Under the pieces are notes generated by a model, which was given only the letters and a program-made list of their open reading frames with translations, did not search any database and was not told the DNA's origin. A stretch of 64,000 bases of DNA from Kribbella qitaiheensis. GTDB lineage: Bacteria > Actinomycetota > Actinomycetes > Propionibacteriales > Kribbellaceae. The translations under genes were made by a program, and so were the position numbers. This document shows positions 16,526 through 28,307 of the stretch, piece by piece (position 1 is the stretch's first letter; each line of letters starts with the position of its first letter). The stretch is from contig NZ_CP043661.1 of the NCBI RefSeq assembly GCF_014217565.1, forward strand, positions 2,666,001-2,730,000, read 5' to 3'.

Positions 16526-17713
16526 ATGAACAGCACCGCAAGCCTGACCGAGACGCTCGCGCCGCTCGGCCGGGACGCACTGGGCGAGCAGGAGTTCAGC
16601 CAACTAGTCGAGAGCATCACCGGACAGCCCGGCGCCCGGCCGACGGCGGTCCGGGTGGAGCCGGTCGACTACCTGATCGGTACGCCGAGCACCGCGGAGC
16701 TGCTCCGGCTGCTCGGTACGGCGGCTCTGCCCAACGGTGACGAGGTCAAGTGGTCCTGCTTCATCAAGAAGCTCCAGTCGGTCCGGCACTGGCCGCTGAT
16801 CCACCTCATCCCGGAGCCGGTCCGCCAGGACTTCATCGACAACATGCCCTGGCAGCTCGAGGTCGCGGTCCATCGCAGCGACATCGCGGGCATCCTTCCC
16901 GACGGGCTTCGGCTGCCGACGGCGTACCGGATCGACGAGCACGAGGACGATCGGGCCGTGCTGTGGATGGAGAACGTGGATCAGGCACCTGGCTGCTGGC
17001 CGATGGAGCGGTTCGAGCGCGCGGCGTACCTGCTGGGCAGGTTGTCCGCCCGGCGGCAGACTCACCTGGTGGAGCCGTTCCGGCGGGGCGGGTACGGCGA
17101 GACGGCGGGGATCGGGCTGCGCTACTACACAACCGGCCGGGTGCAGCTGGCCGCGTTGCCGGGACTGGCCGATGATCAGACCTGGCGGCATCCGATGCTC
17201 GCCTCAGCGGTCTGCAACGCCGGCGACCACGGGCTGAGGGACGAACTGCTCGAGCTCGGCGCCCGGCTGCCCGCAGTACTGGATGCCCTTGACGCGTTGC
17301 CGCAGACCTATCAGCACGGGGACGCGAGTCCGCAGAACCTGCTGGTGCCGAAGGACAACGAGAACGAGTTCGTGGTGATCGACTGGGGTTTCGACTGCCC
17401 GCAGGCGGTCGGATTCGACCTTGGTCAGCTACTGATCGGATTGGCGCACGCGGGCGAACTGTCGGCGGACGCGTTGCCGGCCGTCCACCGGACCATCGTC
17501 CCGGCGTTCATGGAGGGATTGGCCGCCGAGGGGATGATCGTGCCCGAGGAACAGGTGCGCTACGGCTACCTGGGTTCGTTGCTGTGCCGGGCGGCCTTCA
17601 CTGCCTTGCCGTTGGAGTTGTTCGGCAAGAACGACGCCGCCACCGAGAGCCTCTTCTACGAACGCGTCCGGCTCACCCGAGCCATCGTCGACCTGGTGAA
17701 AGAGATCATCTAG
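16526..17713 (+). CDS. Aminoglycoside phosphotransferase (APH)-fold kinase
   Basis: The 395-residue protein shows the APH/choline kinase active site: catalytic HGDASPQNLL and metal-binding VIDWGFD. Such proteins phosphorylate small molecules or antibiotics; there is no resistance signature to assign aminoglycoside modification. The N-terminal lobe has an FIKKLQS lysine. I choose ATG 16526 with CGGGGGA upstream; ATG 16502 is eight codons longer. Its stop region overlaps the end of the convergent Ddn-like gene. Confidence 0.75.
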   Translation: MNSTASLTETLAPLGRDALGEQEFSQLVESITGQPGARPTAVRVEPVDYLIGTPSTAELLRLLGTAALPNGDEVKWSCFIKKLQSVRHWPLIHLIPEPVRQDFIDNMPWQLEVAVHRSDIAGILPDGLRLPTAYRIDEHEDDRAVLWMENVDQAPGCWPMERFERAAYLLGRLSARRQTHLVEPFRRGGYGETAGIGLRYYTTGRVQLAALPGLADDQTWRHPMLASAVCNAGDHGLRDELLELGARLPAVLDALDALPQTYQHGDASPQNLLVPKDNENEFVVIDWGFDCPQAVGFDLGQLLIGLAHAGELSADALPAVHRTIVPAFMEGLAAEGMIVPEEQVRYGYLGSLLCRAAFTALPLELFGKNDAATESLFYERVRLTRAIVDLVKEII

Positions 17714-18179
17714 GAGTCAGGACGAAGACCCGGATCTCTCGGCCGCTGCGGACGACGTACGTGTCGTAGGCCGGCCAGACGCGAGTGACGAGTGGCCAGA
17801 CCCGATCCCGCTCAGGCCCTTCGGCCAAGGTGGCGCGGACCGGGATCTCGCGGCCGCCGGACAACGACACGGTGGCATCGGCGGACGCGAGCAGGTTGCC
17901 CGACCAGGCCGGGTGCGTCTCCTGACCCCAGTTGGACGCGGTGACGACGAATCCGTCACCGTCCGGCGCGTAGATCAGTGGCACGGTCCGGTGCAGACCG
18001 GATTTCCGCCCGCGGGTGGTCAGAAGCAAAGTAGGCAAGGCGGATCGGCCGAGGATGGTGACCCGGCCTCCGGTCTTTCGTTGCAGCCAGCGATCAATCG
18101 GCACGGCTGCGCGACCGACGGTAGCGAACCATCGGTGGTGCCCTAACGACCGGATGACATTCGTGTACCAGCCCACCAT
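17706..18179 (-). CDS. Ddn-like deazaflavin (F420)-dependent nitroreductase family protein
   Basis: The 157-residue protein fits the split-barrel DUF385/Ddn family. Key segments are LLLTTRGRKSGLHRTVPLIY, the F420 phosphate-binding loop, and the ASNWGQETHPAWSGNLLA region. Family members reduce quinones or nitro-compounds with F420H2; the physiological substrate here is unknown. The protein ends within an overlap with the kinase stop. Its start is only 30 bases from the divergent lipoprotein gene, so the promoter region is compact and one of the starts may be further inside. Confidence 0.8.
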   Translation of the reverse strand: MVGWYTNVIRSLGHHRWFATVGRAAVPIDRWLQRKTGGRVTILGRSALPTLLLTTRGRKSGLHRTVPLIYAPDGDGFVVTASNWGQETHPAWSGNLLASADATVSLSGGREIPVRATLAEGPERDRVWPLVTRVWPAYDTYVVRSGREIRVFVLTPR

Positions 18180-18208
18180 CGAAGGATCCCATCACCCCCA
18201 GCAAGGGT

Positions 18209-20232
<2,024 letters not shown>

Positions 20233-21825
20233 TTAGCAGACTGCGGTCCCTGCCGGAGCGTTGATCGCAGCGAATGCCTTCTGGATGCCCAGGCACTGGG
20301 CAGAGCCCGCGCCGTACAGCTCCTTGGCGGAGGTGATGGCACCGTTGCGGGCCGCCGCGTAGTTCGAGCCCGAGCTGAGCTTGGTGCTCAGCGTGCGGTA
20401 CCAAACCTTGGCGGCCACGTCACGACCCACACCGGCGAAGGTAGTGCCGTTGCAGGAGGTGCTGTTGTACGAGACACCGTTGATGGTCTTGCTTCCGGTG
20501 CCCTCGGAGGCCAGGTAGAACCAGTGGTTCAGCGGGCCGGACGAGTAGTGCGGGTCCAGGTTCTTGGTGCCGGTGGTCCAGCAGTCCTGGCTGCCGCGCC
20601 CGTCCTTGGACGGTTTGTCCATGTAGCGCAACGGGGTGCCGTTGCCGTTGATGTTGATCTTCTCGCCGATCAGGTAGTCACCGACGTCGGTCGGGTTGTT
20701 GGCGTAGAACTCCACCATCGTGCCGAAGATGTCGCTGGTGGCCTCGTTCAGGCCGCCCGCGTCACCGGAGTAGTTCAGGCCCGCCGTCGCCTCGGTGACA
20801 CCGTGGCTCATCTCGTGGCCCGCGACATCGATGGCGGTCAGCGGGTGGGTGTTGCCCGACCCGTCGCCGTACGTCATCTGGGTGCCGTCCCAGAAGGCGT
20901 TGACGTACGCGTTGCCGTAGTGAACGCGTGAGCGGGCACCTTGGCCGTTGTTGAAGATGCCGTTGCGGCCGTGGACGTTCTTGTAGTAGTCCCAGGTCAG
21001 CTGCGAGCCGTAGTGCGCGTCGACCGCGGCGGTCTGCCGGTTCGAAGCGGCTCCCGTACCCCAGACGTTGTCCGCGTCGGTGAAGGTGGTCCCCGCACCG
21101 GAAGATCCACCGTTCAGGTCCGTGGTGTAGTTGCCGCCACGGGCGGTGTCCTTCATGACGTAGTTGCCGGAGCTACCAGAGGTACCGATCGTGACCGTGC
21201 CGGCGTACATCGAGTTGCCGGTGCCGGTCTTGATCTCGTCGTCGGAGTCCAGCAGCGCACCGGTGCTCGCGTCGATGAACGAGTGCAGCACCGAGGGGGT
21301 CTGGTCGGCCTTGACTCCGGTGGTGACGACCTCGTAGGCCAGCACGGGCTTGCTCGGCGTCACGTAGATGACCAGCGTGCCCTGGTTGCCGGTGGCCTTG
21401 AAGCCGGCCGACTTCGCACCCTTGGCCAAGGCGGCCGACTGCGAGAGCGTGGGCTTGGTCGAGGCAACGCCGACCTTGCTCGCACCGCGGTTGTAGCTGA
21501 CTCCGCTGATCGCGCCGTCACCAGTGCGCTTCACGATCAGGTCACCGCCGGCCACCTTCAGGCCGTTGAACGTCCGGTCGTAGCGGACGTACTCGGTCCC
21601 GTCGGCGTCCTTCACCACATCCTTGACCTTCAGAACCTCACCACTGCCCAGGCCGAGTGCGGCCGCGGTCTTCGCGGACAGCACCTGCTCGGTCTGGACG
21701 GCTGCCGGCTGGTCGAAGCCCGAAGCGGGCAACGGGGCGGAGCGGACAGCTGCTCCCGCGGGCGCGATGGCCAGGCCCGCGGCCGCTACTACGGCGATTG
21801 CCCCTACTGATGTCAATCTCTTCAA
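20233..21825 (-). CDS. Secreted M4 (thermolysin-family) metalloprotease 1
   Basis: The precursor of about 530 residues has a signal peptide, an FTP/PepSY-like propeptide (about 60-200) and a thermolysin-like domain. The zinc motif VAGHEMSHGV (HExxH) is followed by GGLNEATSDIFG with the third ligand Glu. The start is taken as TTG 21825 because GTGAGGAG lies just upstream and the paralogue at 24070 has the same arrangement. The leader carries a hairpin (21847-21868). It lacks the C-terminal module present in its paralogue. The pair arose by duplication of one ancestral gene (inference from high identity). Confidence 0.9.
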   Translation of the reverse strand: MKRLTSVGAIAVVAAAGLAIAPAGAAVRSAPLPASGFDQPAAVQTEQVLSAKTAAALGLGSGEVLKVKDVVKDADGTEYVRYDRTFNGLKVAGGDLIVKRTGDGAISGVSYNRGASKVGVASTKPTLSQSAALAKGAKSAGFKATGNQGTLVIYVTPSKPVLAYEVVTTGVKADQTPSVLHSFIDASTGALLDSDDEIKTGTGNSMYAGTVTIGTSGSSGNYVMKDTARGGNYTTDLNGGSSGAGTTFTDADNVWGTGAASNRQTAAVDAHYGSQLTWDYYKNVHGRNGIFNNGQGARSRVHYGNAYVNAFWDGTQMTYGDGSGNTHPLTAIDVAGHEMSHGVTEATAGLNYSGDAGGLNEATSDIFGTMVEFYANNPTDVGDYLIGEKININGNGTPLRYMDKPSKDGRGSQDCWTTGTKNLDPHYSSGPLNHWFYLASEGTGSKTINGVSYNSTSCNGTTFAGVGRDVAAKVWYRTLSTKLSSGSNYAAARNGAITSAKELYGAGSAQCLGIQKAFAAINAPAGTAVC

Positions 21826-21846
21826 GACAGCACTCCTCACGGTTTC

Positions 21847-21868
21847 GTCGCTGAATGGGCGCAGCGAC
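21847..21868 (-). promoter_or_regulatory. Leader hairpin of M4 protease 1
   Basis: GTCGCTG and CAGCGAC form a 7-bp stem with an 8-nt loop, 20-40 bases upstream of the TTG start. The same hairpin occurs in the paralogous leader at 24092-24115. Confidence 0.55.
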
Positions 21869-21933
21869 CGGATTCGTTGGGACACGTGCTTCCCGGCAGG
21901 GGGAACTCCCTCATGACGGGAGGGAACAGGCAG

Positions 21934-21971
21934 GTCCGGGGACGAATCAGGGCGGTGACTCGCCCCCGGAC
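21934..21971 (-). terminator. Terminator between the two M4 genes
   Basis: GTCCGGGG (21934-21941) and CCCCGGAC (21964-21971) pair just past the stop of the second M4 gene on the minus strand. There is no strong T-run. Confidence 0.5.
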
Positions 21972-21994
21972 ACTTCGGTACTACGACGCGCTGG

Positions 21995-24070
21995 TCAGCT
22001 GACGGTCAGCGCGGTGTCGTCGATGACGAAGCTGGTCTGCAGCGAGGAGTCTTCCGCGCCGAGGAACTTCACCGTGACGGTCTTGCCCTTGTAGGACGTG
22101 ACATTGAACGTCTTCTGGGCGTAGGCGGTGTTCTTGTCGAGGTTGGACAGGGTGCCGAGCGTGGTGGTCGTCGAACCATCCACGATCTGTACCTTGACCG
22201 TGTCGTACACCGTCGAACTGGTCGTCTCGGCCGTGTCGATCTTGATCCACAGCGACAGGCTCGCGGCGGTCGCCGTGGCCGGGATCGCTACGGACTGGCC
22301 GATGTTCTCGGTGCTGCTGCGGCCGTTGCCCTGCAGCCACGCCTTGTAGCTGCCCGTGCGGGCCGGCTTCGAGGTGCTGTTGGTGATCACGCCCGTCGTA
22401 CCGGTCCAGTTCGTGGCACCGGACTCGAAGCCCGGGTTGAGCAGCTTGTTGTCACCGGTGGGCGGTGGCTCGGTGGTGCCACCGCAGGCGGCGGCGCCGG
22501 CCGGAACCGAGATGCCGTTGAACGCCGCCTGGATGCCCTTGCACTCGTTCGAATCGGCGCCGTACAGCTCCTTGGCGGAGGTGATGGCTCCTTCACGAGC
22601 GTCCTTGTAGGTGCTGCCCGAGCTGAGCTTGGTGCTCAGCGTGCGGTACCAGACCTTGGCTGCCACGTCGTGACCGACACCGACGATGGTCGCGCCGTCG
22701 CACGCGGTGCTGCTGTGCGTGACGCCGCCGATGACCTTGGAGCCGGTGCCCTCGGAGGCCAGGTAGAACCAATGGTTCAGCGGGCCGGAGGAGTAGTGCG
22801 GGTCGAGCCCGCCGGTGCTGGTGGTCCAGCAGTCCTTGCTGGCACCGTCCTTGGACGGCTTGTCCATGTAGCGCAGCGGCGTGCCGTTGCCGTTGATGTT
22901 GATCTTCTCGCCGATCAGGTAGTCACCCGGGTCCGACGAGTTGTTCGCGTAGAACTCGACCATCGTGCCGAAGATGTCCGAGGTCGCTTCGTTCAGACCG
23001 CCCGCGTCACCGGAGTAGTTCAGGTTGGCGGTGGCCTCGGTGACACCGTGGCTCATCTCGTGGCCGGCCACGTCGATCGCGGTCAGCGGGTGGGTGTTGC
23101 CCGAGCCGTCGCCGTACGTCATCTGGGTGCCGTCCCAGAACGCGTTCACGTACGAGCTGCCGTAGTGCACGCGGGAGCGAGCGCCCTGGCCGTTGTTGAA
23201 GATGCCGTTGCGGCCGTGAACGTTCTTGTAGTAATCCCAGGTCAGCTGCGAGCCGTAGTGCGCGTCGACACCGGCGGTCTGCCGGTTCGAAGCGGTTCCG
23301 TCGCCCCAGGTGTCGTCCGGGTCGGTGAACACCGTGCCGTTGCCGGAGGTGGCACCGTTCAGGTCCGTGGTGTTGTTGCCACCGCGGTTGGGGTCGGTCA
23401 TCGAGTAGCTGCCCGACGTACCGATGGTCACCGTGCCGGCGTACATGGAGTTGCCGGTACCGGTCTTGATCTCGTCGTCAGTGGCCAGCACCGCGCCGGA
23501 CTTGGCGTCGATGAAGGAGTGCAGGACCGACGGGGTCTGGTCGGCCTTGACGCCGGTGGTGACGACCTCGTAGGCGAGGACGGGCTTGCTGGGCGTCACG
23601 TAGACGACCAGTGCGCCCTTGTTGCCAGTGGCCTTGAAGTCCGCCGACTTCGCGCCCTTGGCAAGTGCTGCCGACTGCGACAGCGTCGGCCTGGTCGACG
23701 CGACACCGACCTTGCTGGCGCCGCGGTTGTAGGTGACGTGGCTGATCGACTCACCCTTGCGCTTCACGATCAGGTCGCCGCCGACAACCTTGAGACCGTT
23801 GAAGGTGCGGTCGTAGCGGACGTATTCGGTGCCGTCGGCATCCTTCACCACGTCGCGGACCTTGAGCACCTCGCCTCCTGCGAGACCGAGCGCTGCGGCC
23901 GTCCGCGCGGTGAGCGCTTGTTCGGCCTGAACGGCGGCCGGCTGGTTGAAGCCGGATACCGGCAGTGGAGCCGTACGGGTGGCGGCTCCGGCGGGCGAGC
24001 CGGTGAAGGTCGCAGCCAGTCCAGCTGCTGCGACGATGGCCACCGCCCCTGCTGATGTCAGTCGTTTCAA
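21995..24070 (-). CDS. Secreted M4 metalloprotease 2 with C-terminal binding module
   Basis: The 691-residue precursor has a signal peptide (about 1-30), an inhibitory FTP-type propeptide, a thermolysin-like catalytic domain and, from about 546, a module of 145 residues. The HExxH is at His337-Glu338-His341, with Glu361 as third ligand. The C-terminal module is almost the same in sequence as that of the M28 aminopeptidase. A TTG start at 24070 is supported by GGAG. Two M4 proteases and one aminopeptidase, all secreted, suggest a scavenging set for extracellular protein. A leader hairpin is at 24092-24115. Confidence 0.92.
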   Translation of the reverse strand: MKRLTSAGAVAIVAAAGLAATFTGSPAGAATRTAPLPVSGFNQPAAVQAEQALTARTAAALGLAGGEVLKVRDVVKDADGTEYVRYDRTFNGLKVVGGDLIVKRKGESISHVTYNRGASKVGVASTRPTLSQSAALAKGAKSADFKATGNKGALVVYVTPSKPVLAYEVVTTGVKADQTPSVLHSFIDAKSGAVLATDDEIKTGTGNSMYAGTVTIGTSGSYSMTDPNRGGNNTTDLNGATSGNGTVFTDPDDTWGDGTASNRQTAGVDAHYGSQLTWDYYKNVHGRNGIFNNGQGARSRVHYGSSYVNAFWDGTQMTYGDGSGNTHPLTAIDVAGHEMSHGVTEATANLNYSGDAGGLNEATSDIFGTMVEFYANNSSDPGDYLIGEKININGNGTPLRYMDKPSKDGASKDCWTTSTGGLDPHYSSGPLNHWFYLASEGTGSKVIGGVTHSSTACDGATIVGVGHDVAAKVWYRTLSTKLSSGSTYKDAREGAITSAKELYGADSNECKGIQAAFNGISVPAGAAACGGTTEPPPTGDNKLLNPGFESGATNWTGTTGVITNSTSKPARTGSYKAWLQGNGRSSTENIGQSVAIPATATAASLSLWIKIDTAETTSSTVYDTVKVQIVDGSTTTTLGTLSNLDKNTAYAQKTFNVTSYKGKTVTVKFLGAEDSSLQTSFVIDDTALTVS

Positions 24071-24091
24071 GACAACATCTCCTCACGGTGT

Positions 24092-24115
24092 GGTCGCTGT
24101 TTGGGCGCAGCGACC
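24092..24115 (-). promoter_or_regulatory. Leader hairpin of M4 protease 2
   Basis: GGTCGCTG / CAGCGACC form an 8-bp perfect stem with an 8-nt loop (CGCCCAAA on the transcript), conserved with the leader of M4 protease 1. Its position ahead of the ribosome site suggests an RNA-level role or a shared protein-binding site. Confidence 0.55.
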
Positions 24116-24296
24116 GCTATTCAAATGGGGACGCCGGACGTTCTGGCCCAGCAGTGCCATTGCTCACTTGTGACACTGTGTGTCAGACCGTGCGAGTTCT
24201 GTTACATCCGACTGAAGGAGGACTCTGGCCCCCGCAGGGCCGTGGCGTCAAGCGATTCTGCTGAAATGACAGGGAAAACCCGCGCTTCGCGAGGGG

Positions 24297-26282
24297 TCAG
24301 CGCGCGGGACGCAACGCATGCCGAAGGTCTTCCGGCAACACGACCGGCAGCCGGCAGGTGAACTTCTGACACACGTACGCCGCGGCGCGGCCATCGCGGA
24401 GCTCACGGCCTTCCATCAGCGGAACGGCGAGTCCGGGATCGCCCTGGACCACCGCGGTCCCCCACGGCGAATCGGTGATTGCGATCCGCAACAACTCGTC
24501 GGAGACGCCGGCGATGGCGATCTCCAACGGCCCGGCGGCCAGTGTCTCGGCGACGGCCAGAGCCCTCCCCGCGAATCGCGGAGCCCGGGCGGCCAGCGCC
24601 GCCGAAGCCGTCAGCGCCTGCCCGGCGGCGGTCTCGCAGCGGACCGATCCAGTCAGCGACGCCACTGTCGTCAACGCCTCCGCGGCGAGCGATACGCCGG
24701 ACGGGCTGGCGTTGTCCGTCGGGTCCTTCGGCCGCCAGACCAGCGCCTCGGCATCCGCGGCCGTGTCGTAGAAGGTGCCGTCGGCAACGAATTGCCCGAT
24801 CACCCGGTCCAGCAGGGATTCAGCGGTCGTCAGCCAGCTCGCATCCCCGGTCACCCCGAGCAAGGTGAGACAGGCCTGCGCAAATGCGGCGTAGTCCTCC
24901 AGCACTCCGTGCGCAGTACCGGCCTTGCCGTCCCGCGAAGTCCGGTGCAGCCGGCCGGACTCGTCGAGGTGAACGTCCCGGATCAATCCGGCCGCCCGCA
25001 CGGCCGCTTCGACATACTCCGGCTTACCCAGTACTACGCCCGCCCGGGCCAGCCCGGTGATGGCGAGACCGTTCCACGCCGCGATTACCTTGTCGTCGCG
25101 GGCGGGATAAGTACGCCGGGACCGAGCATCCCGTAGTACGGACTTCAGCTTGTCCCAGCGGTCGGGATCATCTGGGTCCTGGCGGAGCTGGAGAACGGAC
25201 AAGCCGTGTTCGAAGGTGCCGGTGACGTCGCAGAGCTCGATCACCCAGCCGGCGTCGTCGGGTCCGAGCACCTCGCGCAGCTCGTCCGGCGTCCAGACGT
25301 AGTACTTGCCTTCGACACCTTCGGTGTCCGCGTCGAGCGCGGAGGCGAAGCCGCCGTCGGGCGTGCGGAGCTCGGCGATCAGGAAGTCGGCGGTCTCGGT
25401 CGCGATCCGCCGGGCCAGCGGCTCGCCCGTGAGCGCGAACCACTGGGTGTAGAGGTCGAGCAGGAGCGCGTTGTCGTACAGCATCTTCTCGAAATGCGGC
25501 ACCACCCATTGCCCGTCCACGCTGTACCGCGCGAAGCCGCCGGCGAGCTGGTCGTACATGCCGCCGCGGGCCATCCGCTCGCAGGTCTCGGTGACCATCC
25601 GCAGCGCGTCGGCCGAGCCGGTCCGGCGGTGATGGCGGAGCAGGAAGTCGAGCACCATCGACGGCGGGAACTTCGGCGCCCGCCCGAAACCGGCGTCGAC
25701 CGGATCGAAGTCGGCCTTCAGCAGCGCGACCGCTCGTTCCAGGGTCTCGGCGCCGATCTCGTCGCCGGCGGGATGGCTACGGGCGCTGAGTTGCTCGACC
25801 ACGTCGCGACCGATCTTGTCGATCTGACCGCGCTTGCTCCGCCACGCCTCGGTCAGCGACTCCAGCAACTGGCGGAAGGTCGCCATCCCGGCGCGCGGCT
25901 CGGACGGGAAGTAGGTACCGCAGAAGAACGGCTCGGCGGCCGGGGTGAGGAACACCGACATCGGCCAGCCGCCCTGGCCGGTCATCGCGACCGTCGCCTC
26001 CATGTAGATCGCGTCCACATCGGGGCGTTCTTCGCGATCCACCTTGATGCTGACGAAATGCTCGTTCAGGTACGCCGCGGTCTGCTCGTCCTCGAACGAC
26101 TCGTGCGCCATCACATGACACCAATGGCAGGCCGAGTACCCGATCGAGAGGAACACCGGTACGTCGCGCTCCCGCGCCTCCGCGAACGCCGCCTCGGACC
26201 ACTGCCGCCAGTGCACCGGATTGTCCGCGTGCTGCCGCAAGTACGGTGAGGTCGACGATCCGAGCTCGTTCGAGGGCGCCAT
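24297..26282 (-). CDS. Thioredoxin-domain protein (YyaL/DUF255 family)
   Basis: The 661-residue cytosolic protein begins with the DUF255 thioredoxin-like domain containing SACHWCHVM (Cys-x-x-Cys) and continues into an alpha/alpha barrel related to N-acylglucosamine 2-epimerases, with KKIIAWNGL-like KVIAAWNGLAITGLARA. Family members (YyaL, human spermatogenesis-associated 20) lack a settled reaction. ATG 26282 is used; the longer upstream reading is antisense to the methyltransferase gene and not supported. It is divergent from the methyltransferase gene. Confidence 0.88.
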   Translation of the reverse strand: MAPSNELGSSTSPYLRQHADNPVHWRQWSEAAFAEARERDVPVFLSIGYSACHWCHVMAHESFEDEQTAAYLNEHFVSIKVDREERPDVDAIYMEATVAMTGQGGWPMSVFLTPAAEPFFCGTYFPSEPRAGMATFRQLLESLTEAWRSKRGQIDKIGRDVVEQLSARSHPAGDEIGAETLERAVALLKADFDPVDAGFGRAPKFPPSMVLDFLLRHHRRTGSADALRMVTETCERMARGGMYDQLAGGFARYSVDGQWVVPHFEKMLYDNALLLDLYTQWFALTGEPLARRIATETADFLIAELRTPDGGFASALDADTEGVEGKYYVWTPDELREVLGPDDAGWVIELCDVTGTFEHGLSVLQLRQDPDDPDRWDKLKSVLRDARSRRTYPARDDKVIAAWNGLAITGLARAGVVLGKPEYVEAAVRAAGLIRDVHLDESGRLHRTSRDGKAGTAHGVLEDYAAFAQACLTLLGVTGDASWLTTAESLLDRVIGQFVADGTFYDTAADAEALVWRPKDPTDNASPSGVSLAAEALTTVASLTGSVRCETAAGQALTASAALAARAPRFAGRALAVAETLAAGPLEIAIAGVSDELLRIAITDSPWGTAVVQGDPGLAVPLMEGRELRDGRAAAYVCQKFTCRLPVVLPEDLRHALRPAR

Positions 26283-26357
26283 GCCCCCACGGTATGCGGT
26301 CGGCCGCCCGCGCCTCCTGCGCGGGATGGTCCCGATCCCCAGAAGTAGGATCCAGCC

Positions 26358-27179
26358 ATGAGCGGCAGTGACATCGCAATCATCACCAGCGTCACCAATC
26401 CGAGGGTCAAACGGCTCGTGGCGCTGAGGAACCGCCGTCTCAGGGACAGGGAACAGGTCTGCCTGGTCGAGGGGTACAACGAACTCGCCCACGCCGTGTC
26501 CACCGGAGTCGCACCGATCGAGGTGTATCTCTGCCCGGACCTGATCGACGACGACCCGCTCGGACTCGCGGCGCGCCTGGGTGAGTTGGCCCCGGTCTTC
26601 CACCTGAGCCGGCCCGCGTTCGAGAAGGCTGCCTACCGCGAGGGAGCCGACGGGTGGCTGGCGGTCATTCCCACCGTCGAAACGGGCCTCGACCAGATCG
26701 CGCTGGATTCGAACCCGCTGGTGGTGGTCTGCGGCAGCGTGGAGAAGCCAGGCAACCTTGGCGCGATCCTGCGTACGGCCGACGCTGCCGGCGCGGTCGC
26801 GGTCGTGTCCGTGGACCCGGTCACCGATTGGGGGAACCCGAACGTCATCCGCGCCAGCAAGGGCGCTGTGTTCTCGGTTCGGGTGGCATCTGCGAGCACG
26901 GCCGATTTTCTTGCCTGGGCGCATTCCAACGGGCTGTCGACGGTGGCTACGACACCCGCGGCCACCGACTATGTGACTGATCTGGACCTGTCCGGACCCA
27001 CGGCAATCCTGGTCGGTTCTGAGAAGCACGGTCTCTCTGCCGAACTGCTGGAGAAGGCGGACCGGACCGCCAAGCTGCCGATGTACGGGCACGTCGACTC
27101 GTTGAACGTCGCGGTCAGCGCCGGCATCACGATCTACGAGGCAGTGCGGCAGAGACGAGCAGTCGAGCCCACCGCTTAG
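26358..27179 (+). CDS. SpoU-family rRNA/tRNA 2'-O-methyltransferase
   Basis: The 273-residue protein has the trefoil-knot SPOUT motifs: VEKPGNLGAILRTADAAG (motif 1), ILVGSEKHGLS (motif 2) and PMYGHVDSLNVAVSAGI (motif 3). It has an N-terminal RNA-binding substrate domain with ITSVTNPRVKRL. It should transfer methyl from SAM to the 2'-O of an RNA ribose; the exact target nucleotide is not fixed by sequence. The start is ATG 26358. It is convergent with the CopD gene at its 3' end. Confidence 0.9.
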   Translation: MSGSDIAIITSVTNPRVKRLVALRNRRLRDREQVCLVEGYNELAHAVSTGVAPIEVYLCPDLIDDDPLGLAARLGELAPVFHLSRPAFEKAAYREGADGWLAVIPTVETGLDQIALDSNPLVVVCGSVEKPGNLGAILRTADAAGAVAVVSVDPVTDWGNPNVIRASKGAVFSVRVASASTADFLAWAHSNGLSTVATTPAATDYVTDLDLSGPTAILVGSEKHGLSAELLEKADRTAKLPMYGHVDSLNVAVSAGITIYEAVRQRRAVEPTA

Positions 27180-27186
27180 CCGGTGC

Positions 27187-28209
27187 CTAGGCGGTTTGGG
27201 CCAGGGCGACCGAGAGGCCGATGGCGATCGCCATCACGACGAGTTCGCCGCCGACCAGTTGCCAGAAGCCCGCGGTGAATTCGTCGACCTTGGCGATCAC
27301 CCGCCGGCGGTGGAACCAGCCGCAGATGATGAGTACGACGAACGCGAGCGTCTTGGCCAGCAGCAAACCGCCGTACGCGTCGGAGGTGAGCACGTCCATC
27401 GCGGAACTGAAGCCGCCGCCCTTGGCCGCGAGCCGTCCGGCCGCGCTGATCACGCCGCTCACCAGCACCGCGATCGAGGATGCCAGTGCGACCTGGCTGA
27501 ACCGCTCGAGCACCATCGGGAGCCCTTGCCGGCTGGCACGGCCGTACCGGACCAGGCCGGCCAGTCCGCCGACCCAGGTGGTCGCGGCGATCACGTGGAT
27601 GACGAGCGCGGCACCCGCGAGTACGACGTACGACTCGTTGCGGGGGTAAGTGGTGAGAGCCGGTGGGACCAGTGCGGCGATGGCGACCAGCACGCCGAGC
27701 CCCGCGGCCGACGAGGTCTGGACGCGGCGGATCCCGACCGCCAGCGCGACGACGAGGATGCCGGTGATCAGCAGTGCCTTCACCTCGGGCACGCCGAGCG
27801 CGTCGTCCAGCTTCAGCCGGAGCAGATCGACCCGGGTGTTGGTCAGCACGGCGGCCGTGATGATCGCGCCGCCGAAGGCCGCGGCGGCCCAGATGATCGC
27901 CGAGTTGCTCGCGTCCCGGATCGCCCGCCGGCCCTGGATACCCAGCGGGCCGCCGTCCGTCCGGAGCAGCACGACGGCGGCGAGCAAGGCGCCCGCACAA
28001 CCGACGGTGGCCATCGTGGACAGCAATCGGAAAAAGGGCAGCAGCCAGTGGACGAAGCTGCCCGGGCCACCGATCCCGTCGTCCTGAGGCTCGCTACCGG
28101 CGGCATACAGCCCGATGACCAGCGCTACGGAAGCGACCAGTACTGCGCTCGCGCCACCCGCTACCAGACGTCCGGGCACGCGATGCCGGGCGGCGCGGGT
28201 CGCGGTCAC
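27187..28209 (-). CDS. CopD-family copper resistance membrane protein
   Basis: The 340-residue protein has about eight transmembrane helices and the CopD domain in the last 150 residues: VIHVIAATTWVGGLAGLV and LLLAKTLAFVVLIICGWFHRRR. The family takes part in copper import or handling across the inner membrane. CopC or other copper genes are not adjacent. The start is GTG 28209 by position. It ends in a Gln-Thr-Ala tail close to the convergent SpoU gene. Confidence 0.8.
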   Translation of the reverse strand: MTATRAARHRVPGRLVAGGASAVLVASVALVIGLYAAGSEPQDDGIGGPGSFVHWLLPFFRLLSTMATVGCAGALLAAVVLLRTDGGPLGIQGRRAIRDASNSAIIWAAAAFGGAIITAAVLTNTRVDLLRLKLDDALGVPEVKALLITGILVVALAVGIRRVQTSSAAGLGVLVAIAALVPPALTTYPRNESYVVLAGAALVIHVIAATTWVGGLAGLVRYGRASRQGLPMVLERFSQVALASSIAVLVSGVISAAGRLAAKGGGFSSAMDVLTSDAYGGLLLAKTLAFVVLIICGWFHRRRVIAKVDEFTAGFWQLVGGELVVMAIAIGLSVALAQTA

Positions 28210-28307
28210 AGAGCGTTCCCGCCCTCGGCACCTTGGTTCGACACGCGCTCACTATAGGTGTGCGACGAAAAAGTGACCCGTCACGACACCATCTCGTGAC
28301 AATCCCC

